Shown: positions 34,268 through 42,084 of the stretch, one piece after another
Layout: the number at the start of each line of letters is the position of its first letter
Numbering within the stretch: the stretch's first letter is position 1
Assembly (NCBI GenBank): GCA_963738425.1
Contig: CAVTWT010000003.1
Coordinates: 333,662-397,661, forward strand
Origin: CADEEN01 sp963738425
GTDB taxonomy: Bacteria > Pseudomonadota > Gammaproteobacteria > Burkholderiales > Burkholderiaceae_C
Reading direction: 5' to 3'
Length of the DNA stretch: 64,000 bases
Position numbers and translations under genes: made by a program
Notes under the pieces: model-generated
Told to the model about the DNA's origin: nothing
Seen by the model: the letters and a program-made list of their open reading frames with translations, nothing else
Database searches by the model: none

Positions 34268-35265
34268 AAGCCCTCGTCTACACCCAACCGAACGAAGTCC
34301 AGTTGCAGCAGCGTCCGCTGCCCGATCTCATGCCCGGCGAAGTCGTGCTGAAGATCGAAGCCGTGGGCATCTGCGGCTCCGACATGCACGCATGGCACGG
34401 CCACGACCCGCGCCGCAAGCCTGGCCTCGTGCTCGGCCACGAGTTCGTCGGCCGCATCGAGCGGTCGGCGGCGCCGGGCTTCGCGGTCGGCACGCGCTTC
34501 ACCGGCAACCCGTTGATCACCTGCGGCACTTGCGAGTACTGCGTGCAGGGCCGCAACAACCTGTGCGCGAACCGCAGCATGGTCGGCATGACGCGGCCCG
34601 GCGCGTTTGCCGAGTTCATGAGCATCCCCGCGGCGTCGCTGATCGCGATGCCGCAGGATTTGCCGGCGCGCGCCGCAGCACTCACCGAGCCGGCGGCCAC
34701 GGCGTGGCATGCGATCAACCTGACGATGCGCGCGCTGGTGCGGCCGATCCACGAATGCCGCGTGCTGGTGATCGGCGGCGGCGCGATCGGCATGCTCTCG
34801 GCGCTGCTGCTGCGGCATCTGGGCGTGCAGCGCGTGGTGCTCGCCGAGCTGAACACCTTGCGGCGCGAGGCGGTGGCCACGCACGCGCAGTGCGAGACGA
34901 TCGACCCTCGCTCGTCGGCGCCGTCCGAAAACAGCTTCGACGTCGTCATCGACGCCGTCGGCGCGAAGGCCACGCGCGCGCAGGCCTTCGCGGCCATCAA
35001 ACCCGGCGGCGTGATCATGCACGTCGGCCTGCAGGACTGGGCGAGCGAGATCGACATGCGCAAGCTAACGCTGGCCGAGATCACGCTGCTCGGCACCTAC
35101 ACCTACACCACGGCCGATCTGCGAGCGACGGTCGAAGCGCTGGCGGGCGGCGCGTTCGGCGACTTGTCTTGGGTCGAGGAGCGAACGCTGGCCGAAGGGC
35201 AGCAGGCGTTTCTCGACCTCGATCAGGGCCGCTGCGCGTCGGCCAAAGTGATCCTCACTCCCTGA
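34264..35265 (+). CDS. Zinc-dependent alcohol dehydrogenase (HpsP-like)
   Basis: 333 residues of the medium-chain dehydrogenase family: catalytic zinc ligands in VGICGSDMHAWHG and GHEFVGRIE, structural zinc Cys cluster CGTCEYCVQGRNNLC, NAD-binding VIGGGAIGMLSALLL. Threonine/sorbitol dehydrogenase-like. HpsP in C. pinatubonensis belongs to this family and acts as a DHPS 2-dehydrogenase. Last gene of the operon. Its 3' end overlaps the convergent MoeB-like gene by 11 bp. Confidence 0.82.
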   Translation: MKALVYTQPNEVQLQQRPLPDLMPGEVVLKIEAVGICGSDMHAWHGHDPRRKPGLVLGHEFVGRIERSAAPGFAVGTRFTGNPLITCGTCEYCVQGRNNLCANRSMVGMTRPGAFAEFMSIPAASLIAMPQDLPARAAALTEPAATAWHAINLTMRALVRPIHECRVLVIGGGAIGMLSALLLRHLGVQRVVLAELNTLRREAVATHAQCETIDPRSSAPSENSFDVVIDAVGAKATRAQAFAAIKPGGVIMHVGLQDWASEIDMRKLTLAEITLLGTYTYTTADLRATVEALAGGAFGDLSWVEERTLAEGQQAFLDLDQGRCASAKVILTP

Positions 35266-36010
35266 GCCGACTGCACACGGTGCAAGCGGCCTGCCGCGCC
35301 ATGCGGATCTCGTTCCACTCCATCGACCGCGCATCGAGCATCTGCAGGCGTCCGGCCAGCGAGGAGCCGATGCCGACGAGCAGCTTCAGCGCTTCGGCCG
35401 CCTGCATCGTGCCGATGATGCCGACCAGCGGCGCGAACACGCCCATCGTCGCGCACTGCACTTCCTCGAACGTCGCTTCGGGCGGGAAGAGGCAGGCGTA
35501 GCACGGCGCGTCGGGCGTGCGCGTGTCGTAGACCGAGATCTGGCCGTCGAAACCGATCGCGGCGCCGGACACGAGTGGCTTCTTGTGCTTCACGCAGGCC
35601 GCGTTGACGGCGTGTCGCGTCTTGAAGTTGTCGCTGCAATCGAGCACCACGTCGGCCTCTGAGACGAGCGCATCCAGGCGGGTCGCATCCGCGCGTTCGA
35701 TCAGCGGCGTGACTTGAACATCGGGATTGATTGCTGCGATCGACGCTTGCGCCGACGTCGCTTTGGGCGTGCCGACGCGCGCCAGGTTGTGCGCGATCTG
35801 GCGCTGCAGGTTCGTCAGGTCGACCGTGTCGTGATCGACGATCGTGAGGCGGCCGACGCCTGCGGTGCCGAGGTACAGCGCCACCGGCGAGCCCAGGCCG
35901 CCGGCGCCGATCACCAGCGCGTGCGAGGCCAGCAGGCGCTGCTGGCCTTCGATGCCGATTTCGTCGAGCAGGATGTGGCGCGAGTAGCGCAGCAGCTGGG
36001 TGTCATCCAT
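35255..36010 (-). CDS. moeB: MoeB/ThiF-type adenylyltransferase
   Basis: 251 residues. Nucleotide-binding GAGGLGSPVALYLGTAGVGRL, Arg finger region NLQRQI and two CxxC zinc knuckles (CYACLFPP, CTVCSRL) define the E1-like MoeB/ThiF/HesA family, which activates the C-terminal glycine of MoaD or ThiS. Without moaD/thiS beside it the exact partner is not resolved; MoeB is the usual annotation for this stand-alone form. Confidence 0.88.
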   Translation of the reverse strand: MDDTQLLRYSRHILLDEIGIEGQQRLLASHALVIGAGGLGSPVALYLGTAGVGRLTIVDHDTVDLTNLQRQIAHNLARVGTPKATSAQASIAAINPDVQVTPLIERADATRLDALVSEADVVLDCSDNFKTRHAVNAACVKHKKPLVSGAAIGFDGQISVYDTRTPDAPCYACLFPPEATFEEVQCATMGVFAPLVGIIGTMQAAEALKLLVGIGSSLAGRLQMLDARSMEWNEIRMARQAACTVCSRLRE

Positions 36011-36033
36011 GGGAGTGCTTCGCCAGAAGGAAA

Positions 36034-36057
36034 CAAGGCCCGCCGAGGCGGGCCTTG
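36034..36057 (-). terminator. Intrinsic terminator of ctpA
   Basis: A perfect 11-bp stem, CAAGGCCCGCC / GGCGGGCCTTG, with a 2-nt turn. On the minus strand it is followed by a T-containing tract (TTTCC) about 20 nt past the ctpA stop. The moeB-like gene starts just beyond. Confidence 0.8.
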
Positions 36058-36076
36058 CTCGCGGACTTTTGCAAGC

Positions 36077-37510
36077 CTACTCGGTCTTCGCTTCTGCCTT
36101 GCGCTCGATCGCGCTCTTGGAAGCCACCACCGTCTTGCCTTGCAGCTGGTTCAGCGCCTGGCGCAGCGGCCAGTCTTCGGCGCTGCCGAACTCGGGCAGC
36201 GGCTTGGGCTGCTGCTCCTTGCTCTTGGCGATCTGCTCCTCGAACTTCTTGCGTGCTTCCTCGCGGGCCTTGGTGCGCGCGTCGTCCTTCTTCTCGTCCT
36301 TGCCTTGCAGGTGCTTGTCGAGGTCAGCCTCGCGCAAGCGCAGTGCGGCAAAAACATTGCCTTCGGCGGTTTCGTCCAGCCACACGTCGGGCACGATGCC
36401 GGTGGCCTGGATCGAGCGGCCGGTCGGCGTGTAGTAGCGCGCGGTGGTGATCTTCAGCGCCGTGTCGGCGGTCAGCGGGCGCCAGGTCTGCACCGAGCCC
36501 TTGCCGAAGGTCTGCGAGCCCATGACGATGGCGCGCTTGTGGTCCTGCAGCGCGCCGGCCACGATCTCGCTGGCGGACGCCGAGCCTTCGTTGACCAGCA
36601 CCACCAGCGGCACCTTCTTCACAGCCTCGGGCAGGCGGCGCAGCGGGTCGGCGCCGCGGCGCGCGTAGTACTCGGGCGCGGCGTTGAACGATTGCTTCGA
36701 GTCCGCAACCTGGCCGTTGGTCGTGGTGACGACGACGTTGTTCGGCAGGAAGGCCGCCGACACGCCGACCGCACCGTCGAGCAGGCCGCCCGGGTCGTTG
36801 CGCAGGTCGAGCACGATGCCCTTCAGATTCGGGTCGGCCTTGTACGCCTCTTCGATCTTCTTCGCGAAGTCATCGAGCGTGCGCTCCTGGAACACCGTCA
36901 GGCGGATCCACGCATAGCCCGGCTCGATCATCTTCGAGCGCACGCTTTGCTGGCGAATCTCTTCGCGCATCAGCGTCACCGGGAAGTTGCGCGACTCGTC
37001 CTTGCGGAAGACCGTCAGCGAGACCTTGGTGTTGGGTTCGCCGCGCATGCGCTTGACGGCCTGGTCGATCGTCAGACCCTTGACCGGCGTGTCGTCGATG
37101 CGGGTGATCAGGTCACCGCTTTTCAGGCCGGCGCGAAACGCCGGTGAGCCTTCGATCGGCGAGACGACCTTGACCAGGCCGTCTTCCATCGCGATCTCGA
37201 TGCCGATGCCGACGAACTTGCCGGTCGTGCCTTCGCGGAATTCGCGGAAGCTCTTCTTGTCGAAGTATTGGCTGTGCGGATCGAGTCCGGACACCATGCC
37301 GGCGATGGCGTCGGTGACGAGTTTTTTCTCGTCCACAGGCTCCACGTAATCGGACTTGATCATGCCGAAGACGGCTGCGAGCTGCTGCATTTCTTCGAGC
37401 GGCAACGGCGCGTAGCTGGCACGTGCAACCGCTTGCAACTGCATCGTCGTCAACGCCCCGGCCACCGCGCCCAGCGCGACAAAACCGGCAATCTTCAATT
37501 TGGCGCCCAT
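36077..37510 (-). CDS. ctpA: C-terminal processing peptidase (S41)
   Basis: 477 residues from ATG 37510. N-terminal membrane/signal segment (KIAGFVALGAVAGALTT), a PDZ domain (GIGIEIAMEDGLVKVVSPIE, LKSGDLITRIDDTPV), then the Ser/Lys catalytic core with NEGSASASEIVAGAL and GSQTFGKGSVQT. Periplasmic Ctp proteases trim C-termini of envelope proteins. The Lys/Glu-rich tail (DEKKDDARTKAREEARKKFEEQI) is a predicted coiled coil. Ends in the terminator at 36034-36057. Confidence 0.93.
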   Translation of the reverse strand: MGAKLKIAGFVALGAVAGALTTMQLQAVARASYAPLPLEEMQQLAAVFGMIKSDYVEPVDEKKLVTDAIAGMVSGLDPHSQYFDKKSFREFREGTTGKFVGIGIEIAMEDGLVKVVSPIEGSPAFRAGLKSGDLITRIDDTPVKGLTIDQAVKRMRGEPNTKVSLTVFRKDESRNFPVTLMREEIRQQSVRSKMIEPGYAWIRLTVFQERTLDDFAKKIEEAYKADPNLKGIVLDLRNDPGGLLDGAVGVSAAFLPNNVVVTTTNGQVADSKQSFNAAPEYYARRGADPLRRLPEAVKKVPLVVLVNEGSASASEIVAGALQDHKRAIVMGSQTFGKGSVQTWRPLTADTALKITTARYYTPTGRSIQATGIVPDVWLDETAEGNVFAALRLREADLDKHLQGKDEKKDDARTKAREEARKKFEEQIAKSKEQQPKPLPEFGSAEDWPLRQALNQLQGKTVVASKSAIERKAEAKTE

Positions 37511-37587
37511 GCGTGGGACTCCCTTGACAAACCTGAAACCGAATATACGCCCGTGACCCGGTTCGGATGCGTGAACAAGGGCAAAGT

Positions 37588-38733
37588 TCAAATGCCCGGG
37601 TCGAGGGGGTTGGCCGAGCGTTCAAAGGTCACGACGTGGTCGACCAGCGGCCGGATGCCGATCCACTCGCCGATCTGGTGGTCGTGGTGGCTCGGCACAT
37701 GGGCCAGCACCTGTTCACCGCTGGCCAGACGCAGCGTGTACAGGAACTCCGAGCCGCGAAAAGCCTTGCGTTCGATGCAGGCCCGCACCGGGGCGTCGTC
37801 GTCGTGCACGATGTCGTCGGCGCGCAGGAGGACGTCGCACTCGTCGTTCGGGTAGGCGCCCGGCAGCGGGCATTCGGCCGCGTCGGACAGCGCCCCCAAT
37901 GAGGTCATCACGCGCGGGCCGTCGGCGGTGGTGACGACCTCGCCGCGGGTGAAGACACCGTGGCCGATGAAGTCGGCCACGAAGCGCGTTGCCGGCCGGT
38001 GGTAGAGCGAATAGGCGTCGTCCCATTGCTCCAGGCGGCCGCGGTGCATGACGCCGATGACGTCGCCGATGGCAAAGGCTTCCAACTGGTCGTGGGTGAC
38101 GAACAGCGCCGTGGTGCCGAGTTGGTTGAGGATGCTGCGGATGTCTTGCGCGAGGCGCTCGCGCAGGTCGGCATCCAGGCTCGAAAAAGGCTCGTCGAGC
38201 AGCAGCAGTTGCGGCCGCGGCGCGAGGGCGCGGGCCAGCGCCACGCGCTGCTGCTGGCCGCCGGAGAGCTGGTGCGGTGCGCGCCGCGCCGCGTGCGCCA
38301 GACCGACGCGCTCGAGCACCTCGTGCACCCGCGCTTCACATTCCGCGCGCGGCAGGTGGCGGATGCCGAAGGCGACGTTGTCGCGCACGTTGAGGTGCGG
38401 GAACAGCGCGTAGTCCTGGAACACCATGCCAATGCGGCGCTCTTCCGGCTCGATATGGATTTGCGCATCGGCCAGCACGCGGCCGTCCATGCGCACGCTG
38501 CCTTCGGCGAGCTTTTCGAGGCCGGCCACGGCGCGCAGCAGCGAGGTCTTGCCGCAGCCCGAAGGGCCGATCAGCACGCCGATCTGTCCTTTGGCCAGCG
38601 ACAGCGAGACGCCGGTGACCGCGTCGTGGCCAGTCCCGCCGCCGGGCCGCCCCAAGCCGACCGCGCCCCCTTGGGGGGCCACGTTGCGGCCGGCCGCGTA
38701 CCGGACGCCCACGTCGCGGATGTCGAGGAACAT
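37588..38733 (-). CDS. fbpC: Iron(III)-type ABC transporter ATP-binding protein
   Basis: 381 residues: Walker A GPSGCGKTSLLRA, LSGGQQQRVALARAL, LLLLDEPFSSLD and a C-terminal TOBE-like regulatory domain, as in FbpC/AfuC. Between the first strand (DIRDVGVRY) and DAVTGVSLSLAKGQ lie ~20 extra residues (AAGRNVAPQGGAVGLG...) encoded by a GGCCCCCCAAGGGGG-type intergenic repeat. This is an unusual in-frame insertion. It is divergent from fbpB across a candidate Fur box; the periplasmic FbpA partner is not in the window. Confidence 0.88.
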   Translation of the reverse strand: MFLDIRDVGVRYAAGRNVAPQGGAVGLGRPGGGTGHDAVTGVSLSLAKGQIGVLIGPSGCGKTSLLRAVAGLEKLAEGSVRMDGRVLADAQIHIEPEERRIGMVFQDYALFPHLNVRDNVAFGIRHLPRAECEARVHEVLERVGLAHAARRAPHQLSGGQQQRVALARALAPRPQLLLLDEPFSSLDADLRERLAQDIRSILNQLGTTALFVTHDQLEAFAIGDVIGVMHRGRLEQWDDAYSLYHRPATRFVADFIGHGVFTRGEVVTTADGPRVMTSLGALSDAAECPLPGAYPNDECDVLLRADDIVHDDDAPVRACIERKAFRGSEFLYTLRLASGEQVLAHVPSHHDHQIGEWIGIRPLVDHVVTFERSANPLDPGI

Positions 38734-38751
38734 CGCCGTATCATAGCTGTC

Positions 38752-38772
38752 ACATAAGAATCATTCGCATTC
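38752..38772. promoter_or_regulatory. Candidate Fur box between fbpC and fbpB
   Basis: The AT-rich stretch CATAAGAATCATTCGCATTC lies in the ~55-bp divergent region and resembles a degenerate Fur site (reverse strand GAATGCGAATGATTCTTATG). Iron repression of an FbpBC-type transporter would be expected; the match is imperfect. Confidence 0.5.
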
Positions 38773-38787
38773 GTCCGGAATGCGGTC

Positions 38788-40416
38788 GTGGCTTCGGCGA
38801 TGCGCATCCTGCTGACCCTGCTTTGCTTGCTGCTCGCGCTGCCGGTACTCGGTGTGCTCGGAGCGTGGTTCAACTTCGACGCCTCGGCTTGGAGCGGGCT
38901 TGTGCACCAAGTGCAGACGGTGCTCGGCGGCTACGCAGTGCAGTCGCTGCTGCTGTCGGTGGGTGTGGCCATCGGCGTGGCCGCGGTCGGCGCCGGCGCG
39001 GCGGCCGCGGTGGCGCTGTTCGAGTTTCCGGGCCGGCGCGTGTTTGAGTGGGCACTGCTTTTGCCGCTGGCGATGCCGGCCTATGTGCTGGCTTACGTCT
39101 ACACCGACTTCCTGCAGTTCAGCGGCCCGCTGCAAAGCGCTCTGCGGGCGCTGGCGAGCGTGGAAGGAGCGCTGTGGCCCGACGTGCGCAGCCTGCCCGG
39201 CGCGATCGTCCTGTTCGTGCTGGCGCTGTACCCCTATGTTTATTTGCTGGTGCGAACGTCGCTCGCGGAGCGCGGCATCCACCTGATGGAAGCGGCGCGA
39301 CTGCTGGGCGCCGGCTTCTGGCGGCGCGTTCGTGAAATCGCACTGCCGCTGTCGCGTCCAGCGCTGGTCGCCGGTGTGGCGCTGGCGCTGATGGAAACGC
39401 TGGCCGACTACGGCGTCGGCGCGTACTTTGGCTTGACCACGTTGTCCACCGGCATCTTCAAGGCCTGGCTGGTGATGAACGACCGCATCGCCGCGGCGCA
39501 GATCGCCTCGGTGTTGTTGATCGTCGTGGCGGCGCTGCTGTATGCCGAACGGCGCGCGCGCAGCACGCTGCGTTTTGCGGCCACGCGCATCTCGGCCACC
39601 GACGGCCGCGAAGCCCGGCCGGTGGTCTTGCGCGGCCGGTTGGCACTGCTGGCGTGGGCGCTGTGCGCACTGCCGGTGGCGCTTGGCTTTGTCTTGCCGC
39701 TCACGTTGCTGGCGCGCCTGGTCTGGCGCGAAGCCGCCTACGGTGAGGTCGGCTTGCCGTGGGCGCGTTTTGCGCAGTGGTGCCTGAACAGCTTTCAGCT
39801 CGCTGCGCTGGCTGCACTGGCTGCTGCTGCCATTGCGCTGGCGCTGGTGTTCGTGATGCGCGTCACCTCGCCGCGCGACCTTCGCACCCGTGCACTGCAA
39901 GCCGGCACGACGCTGGTCTCGCTCGGCTACGCCGTTCCCGGCACGGTGATCGCGGTCGGCATCCTGCTGCCGCTTGGCGCTTTGCAGTCGCAGTGGCCCA
40001 GCTTGCCGCTGGTCGCACTGGTCACGGGCACCGTGGCCGGCTTGCTCTTCGCCTACCTCGTGCGCTTCTCGGCGGTGGCGCTGCAAACGGTGGAGGTCGG
40101 CTACACGCGCTTGCCGCTGAGCCTGGATGACAGCGCACGCATGCTCGGCGCCTCGCGCGGCCGCTTGCTGACGCAGGTGCATGGGCCGCTGCTCAAACGT
40201 TCGATGTTCGCGGCGATGCTGCTCGTCTTCGTCGACGTGATGAAGGAGTTGCCGGCCACCTTGGTGCTGCGGCCCTTCAACAGCGACACGCTGGCGGTCG
40301 TGGCCTACAACCTGGCTCGCGACGAGCGCCTCGCCGAGGCAGCGCTGCCGTCGATCGCCATCGTGGCCGTCGGGCTGCTGCCGGTGCTGCTGCTCGTGCG
40401 AGCGATGAAGAAGTGA
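38788..40416 (+). CDS. fbpB: Iron(III)-type ABC transporter permease (double-unit FbpB)
   Basis: 542 residues, about 12 membrane helices, with two EAA loops: EAARLLGAGFWRRVREIALPLSRPALVAG and DSARMLGASRGRLLTQVHGPLLKRSMFA. The duplicated layout is that of FbpB/SfuB ferric-ion permeases. The start is GTG 38788 or ATG 38800; the initial region is short of a clear ribosome site. It ends 8 bp before the tRNA-Arg 3' end. Confidence 0.9.
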   Translation: MASAMRILLTLLCLLLALPVLGVLGAWFNFDASAWSGLVHQVQTVLGGYAVQSLLLSVGVAIGVAAVGAGAAAAVALFEFPGRRVFEWALLLPLAMPAYVLAYVYTDFLQFSGPLQSALRALASVEGALWPDVRSLPGAIVLFVLALYPYVYLLVRTSLAERGIHLMEAARLLGAGFWRRVREIALPLSRPALVAGVALALMETLADYGVGAYFGLTTLSTGIFKAWLVMNDRIAAAQIASVLLIVVAALLYAERRARSTLRFAATRISATDGREARPVVLRGRLALLAWALCALPVALGFVLPLTLLARLVWREAAYGEVGLPWARFAQWCLNSFQLAALAALAAAAIALALVFVMRVTSPRDLRTRALQAGTTLVSLGYAVPGTVIAVGILLPLGALQSQWPSLPLVALVTGTVAGLLFAYLVRFSAVALQTVEVGYTRLPLSLDDSARMLGASRGRLLTQVHGPLLKRSMFAAMLLVFVDVMKELPATLVLRPFNSDTLAVVAYNLARDERLAEAALPSIAIVAVGLLPVLLLVRAMKK

Positions 40417-40423
40417 CCGGCGA

Positions 40424-40498
40424 TGGCGCCCCCGGCAGGAATCGAACCTGCATCTAGCGCTTAGGAGGCGCTCGTTCTATCCATTGAACTACGGCGGC
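40424..40498 (-). tRNA. tRNA-Arg (anticodon CCU), CCA encoded
   Basis: Cloverleaf read on the minus strand: acceptor GCCGCCG/CGGGGGC, D-stem GTTC/GAAC, anticodon stem AGCGC/GCGCT with loop CTCCTAA (CCU), T-stem GCAGG/CCTGC with TTCGATT loop, discriminator G and CCA. The acceptor stem has one G-G mismatch at pair 4-69, where GCCCCCG would pair perfectly. The tRNA's 5' end faces the integrase gene. Confidence 0.93.
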
Positions 40499-40586
40499 GG
40501 AGCCTAAACTGTAGCAGCAAATCTCGGCGCTTTCCCTCTGTAGATCTCATCCCGTATCATCCGGTCTCATCGGTTCAGTGATACGG

Positions 40587-40605
40587 AGTGATACGACGTA
40601 TCACT
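40587..40605. promoter_or_regulatory. 19-bp palindrome upstream of the integrase
   Basis: AGTGATACGACGTATCACT has perfect 9-nt arms around a central A. A partial copy (CAGTGATACGG) abuts it on the left at 40576-40586, and a half site (CGTATCAT) lies at 40554-40561. Such clustered repeats between tRNA and int could be arm-type recombinase sites or an int operator. Confidence 0.6.
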
Positions 40606-40620
40606 TGGGCGGAGGCAGTC

Positions 40621-41691
40621 ATGGCGAGCATTCTGAAGGTTGGGGGCGGGTGGCGTGCCTTGGTCCGCCGACGAGGCCACCAGCCCTATTGCAAGACTTT
40701 TCGCGCCAAGGCACAAGCCGAGGCCTGGGCAAGGCAAATCGAGTCCGACATCGATCGCGGCGTGGCGCCGGCACCTCGATCGGTCCTGGGGGGCGCTTTG
40801 TTGCTCGCCGACGTGATCGACGCCTACCGCGACTTGCGTGACCGCTCGCGCCCGATTTCCGATTCGAGCAACGAGCACTACATGTTGCGGCACCTGGTGC
40901 GCGGCCTCGGCGAGCGCGACGTGATGACACTCACGCCGCACGACATCGTGGCCCATTGCCAGATGCGCAAGGACGAAGGGGCCGGGCCGTACACCTGCAA
41001 CATGGAGGTGAGCAAGCTCGGTACTGCGTTGCGCTACGCCGGTGTCGCCCTCAAGGTCACGATCCCGGATGTGGTCACTTCGGCTCGACCGCTGCTCAAG
41101 CACCTGAACCTGATCGGCGGCGGCGGCAAGCGCGAGCGCCGACCGACGGAAGACGAACTGATCTCGATCGTCGATTGGCTCGATCGAGAGCGCGGCAAGC
41201 TGTTCGGCGACATCGTGCGCTTCGCGGTGGCGACCGCGATGCGGCGTGGCGAGATCGGCCGTGTGCATTGGAGCGACATCGACACCAAGAAGCGCCTGAT
41301 TCTCGTGCGCGACCGCAAGGATCCTCGCCGCAAGGCGGGCAACGATCAGTGGGTGCCGCTGCTGGGCCAGGCATGGGCCCTGGTTCAGCGACAGCCGAAG
41401 GTCAAAGGCGATCCGCGCATCTTTCCGATCGGCGACACGACGATCAGCAAGTACTTCACCGAGTGTTGTCGTGCGCTCGGGATTCCGGACTTGCACTTCC
41501 ATGATCTGCGGCACGAAGGCACCAGTCGCTTGTTCGAAGATGGCCTGGAGATTCAGCAAGTGGCGCTCGTCACCGGGCACAAGGACTGGCGGCATCTGCG
41601 GCGCTACACGAACCTGAAGCCAGAGGATCTGCACCAAGCGATGCGCGCGGGGCGCTCGCGTTCGAAGCCGAGCGCGCGCCGCGCACTGTAG
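40621..41691 (+). CDS. int: Tyrosine recombinase (integrase) of the integrated element
   Basis: 356 residues from ATG 40621 behind a GGAGG site; an earlier GTG lies inside the palindrome. N-terminal SAM-like domain, then catalytic residues: R in ATAMRRGEIGRVHW, HFHDLRHEGTSRLFE (H-x-L-R), H in VTGHKDWRHLRRY and nucleophile Y in RRYTNLKP. Adjacent to tRNA-Arg(CCU), its probable target. It faces away from the tRNA into the element, marking the left boundary of the island. Confidence 0.93.
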   Translation: MASILKVGGGWRALVRRRGHQPYCKTFRAKAQAEAWARQIESDIDRGVAPAPRSVLGGALLLADVIDAYRDLRDRSRPISDSSNEHYMLRHLVRGLGERDVMTLTPHDIVAHCQMRKDEGAGPYTCNMEVSKLGTALRYAGVALKVTIPDVVTSARPLLKHLNLIGGGGKRERRPTEDELISIVDWLDRERGKLFGDIVRFAVATAMRRGEIGRVHWSDIDTKKRLILVRDRKDPRRKAGNDQWVPLLGQAWALVQRQPKVKGDPRIFPIGDTTISKYFTECCRALGIPDLHFHDLRHEGTSRLFEDGLEIQQVALVTGHKDWRHLRRYTNLKPEDLHQAMRAGRSRSKPSARRAL

Positions 41692-41709
41692 AAGCACCGC
41701 CGCGCGCGG

Positions 41710-42057
41710 TCAGCTGCCGCGGGCTGATCGTGGGCTGAGCCGTGTCACCAGGGCATGCGCTGCTTGCCTTGCGTCGTATGCACGCTGGCGGCACAACTCG
41801 AAGTGCGCCGCCACGTCGCGGCAGTCAGCCCAGCGCTTTCCGCCGTCGACGTAGGTCGCGATTGGGAAAGTCTCGGCGCTGATCTGGTTGTAGATGGCGC
41901 CCTTGGTCATGCCGAGCACCGTGGCGAGTTGCTCGATGTTCAAGCGCGGCCCATAGGACTCGAGCAGCATCCATTGCATGACCACGCTGCCATTGTCCTG
42001 TGCAGGCATGTTGCCCGCGGGACGGGCGTTGTCGAGCAGAGAGAGCTGATGACGCAT
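41710..42057 (-). CDS. Small HTH protein (AlpA/excisionase-like) of the element
   Basis: 115 residues from ATG 42057, with GGAG 9 nt upstream. The segment YGPRLNIEQLATVLGMTKGAIYNQISAETFPIATYVDGGKRWADCRDVAAHF is a MerR/AlpA-style winged helix as found in prophage and ICE excisionases/activators. It is convergent with int and probably controls excision or int expression. One copy of the element's 26-bp palindrome lies ~80 bp upstream of its start, consistent with regulation of this gene. Confidence 0.65.
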   Translation of the reverse strand: MRHQLSLLDNARPAGNMPAQDNGSVVMQWMLLESYGPRLNIEQLATVLGMTKGAIYNQISAETFPIATYVDGGKRWADCRDVAAHFELCRQRAYDARQAAHALVTRLSPRSARGS

Positions 42058-42084
42058 GCGATCGTTCTCCACGTCGCATCGCAT

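Noticed and set aside
38761..40182. 473-codon minus-strand frame
   Set aside because: Antisense to the FbpB permease; Gln/Arg/His-rich low-complexity composition.
40424..40498. tRNA fragment left by element insertion
   Set aside because: The cloverleaf is complete with encoded CCA, so it is a whole gene despite the 4-69 mismatch.
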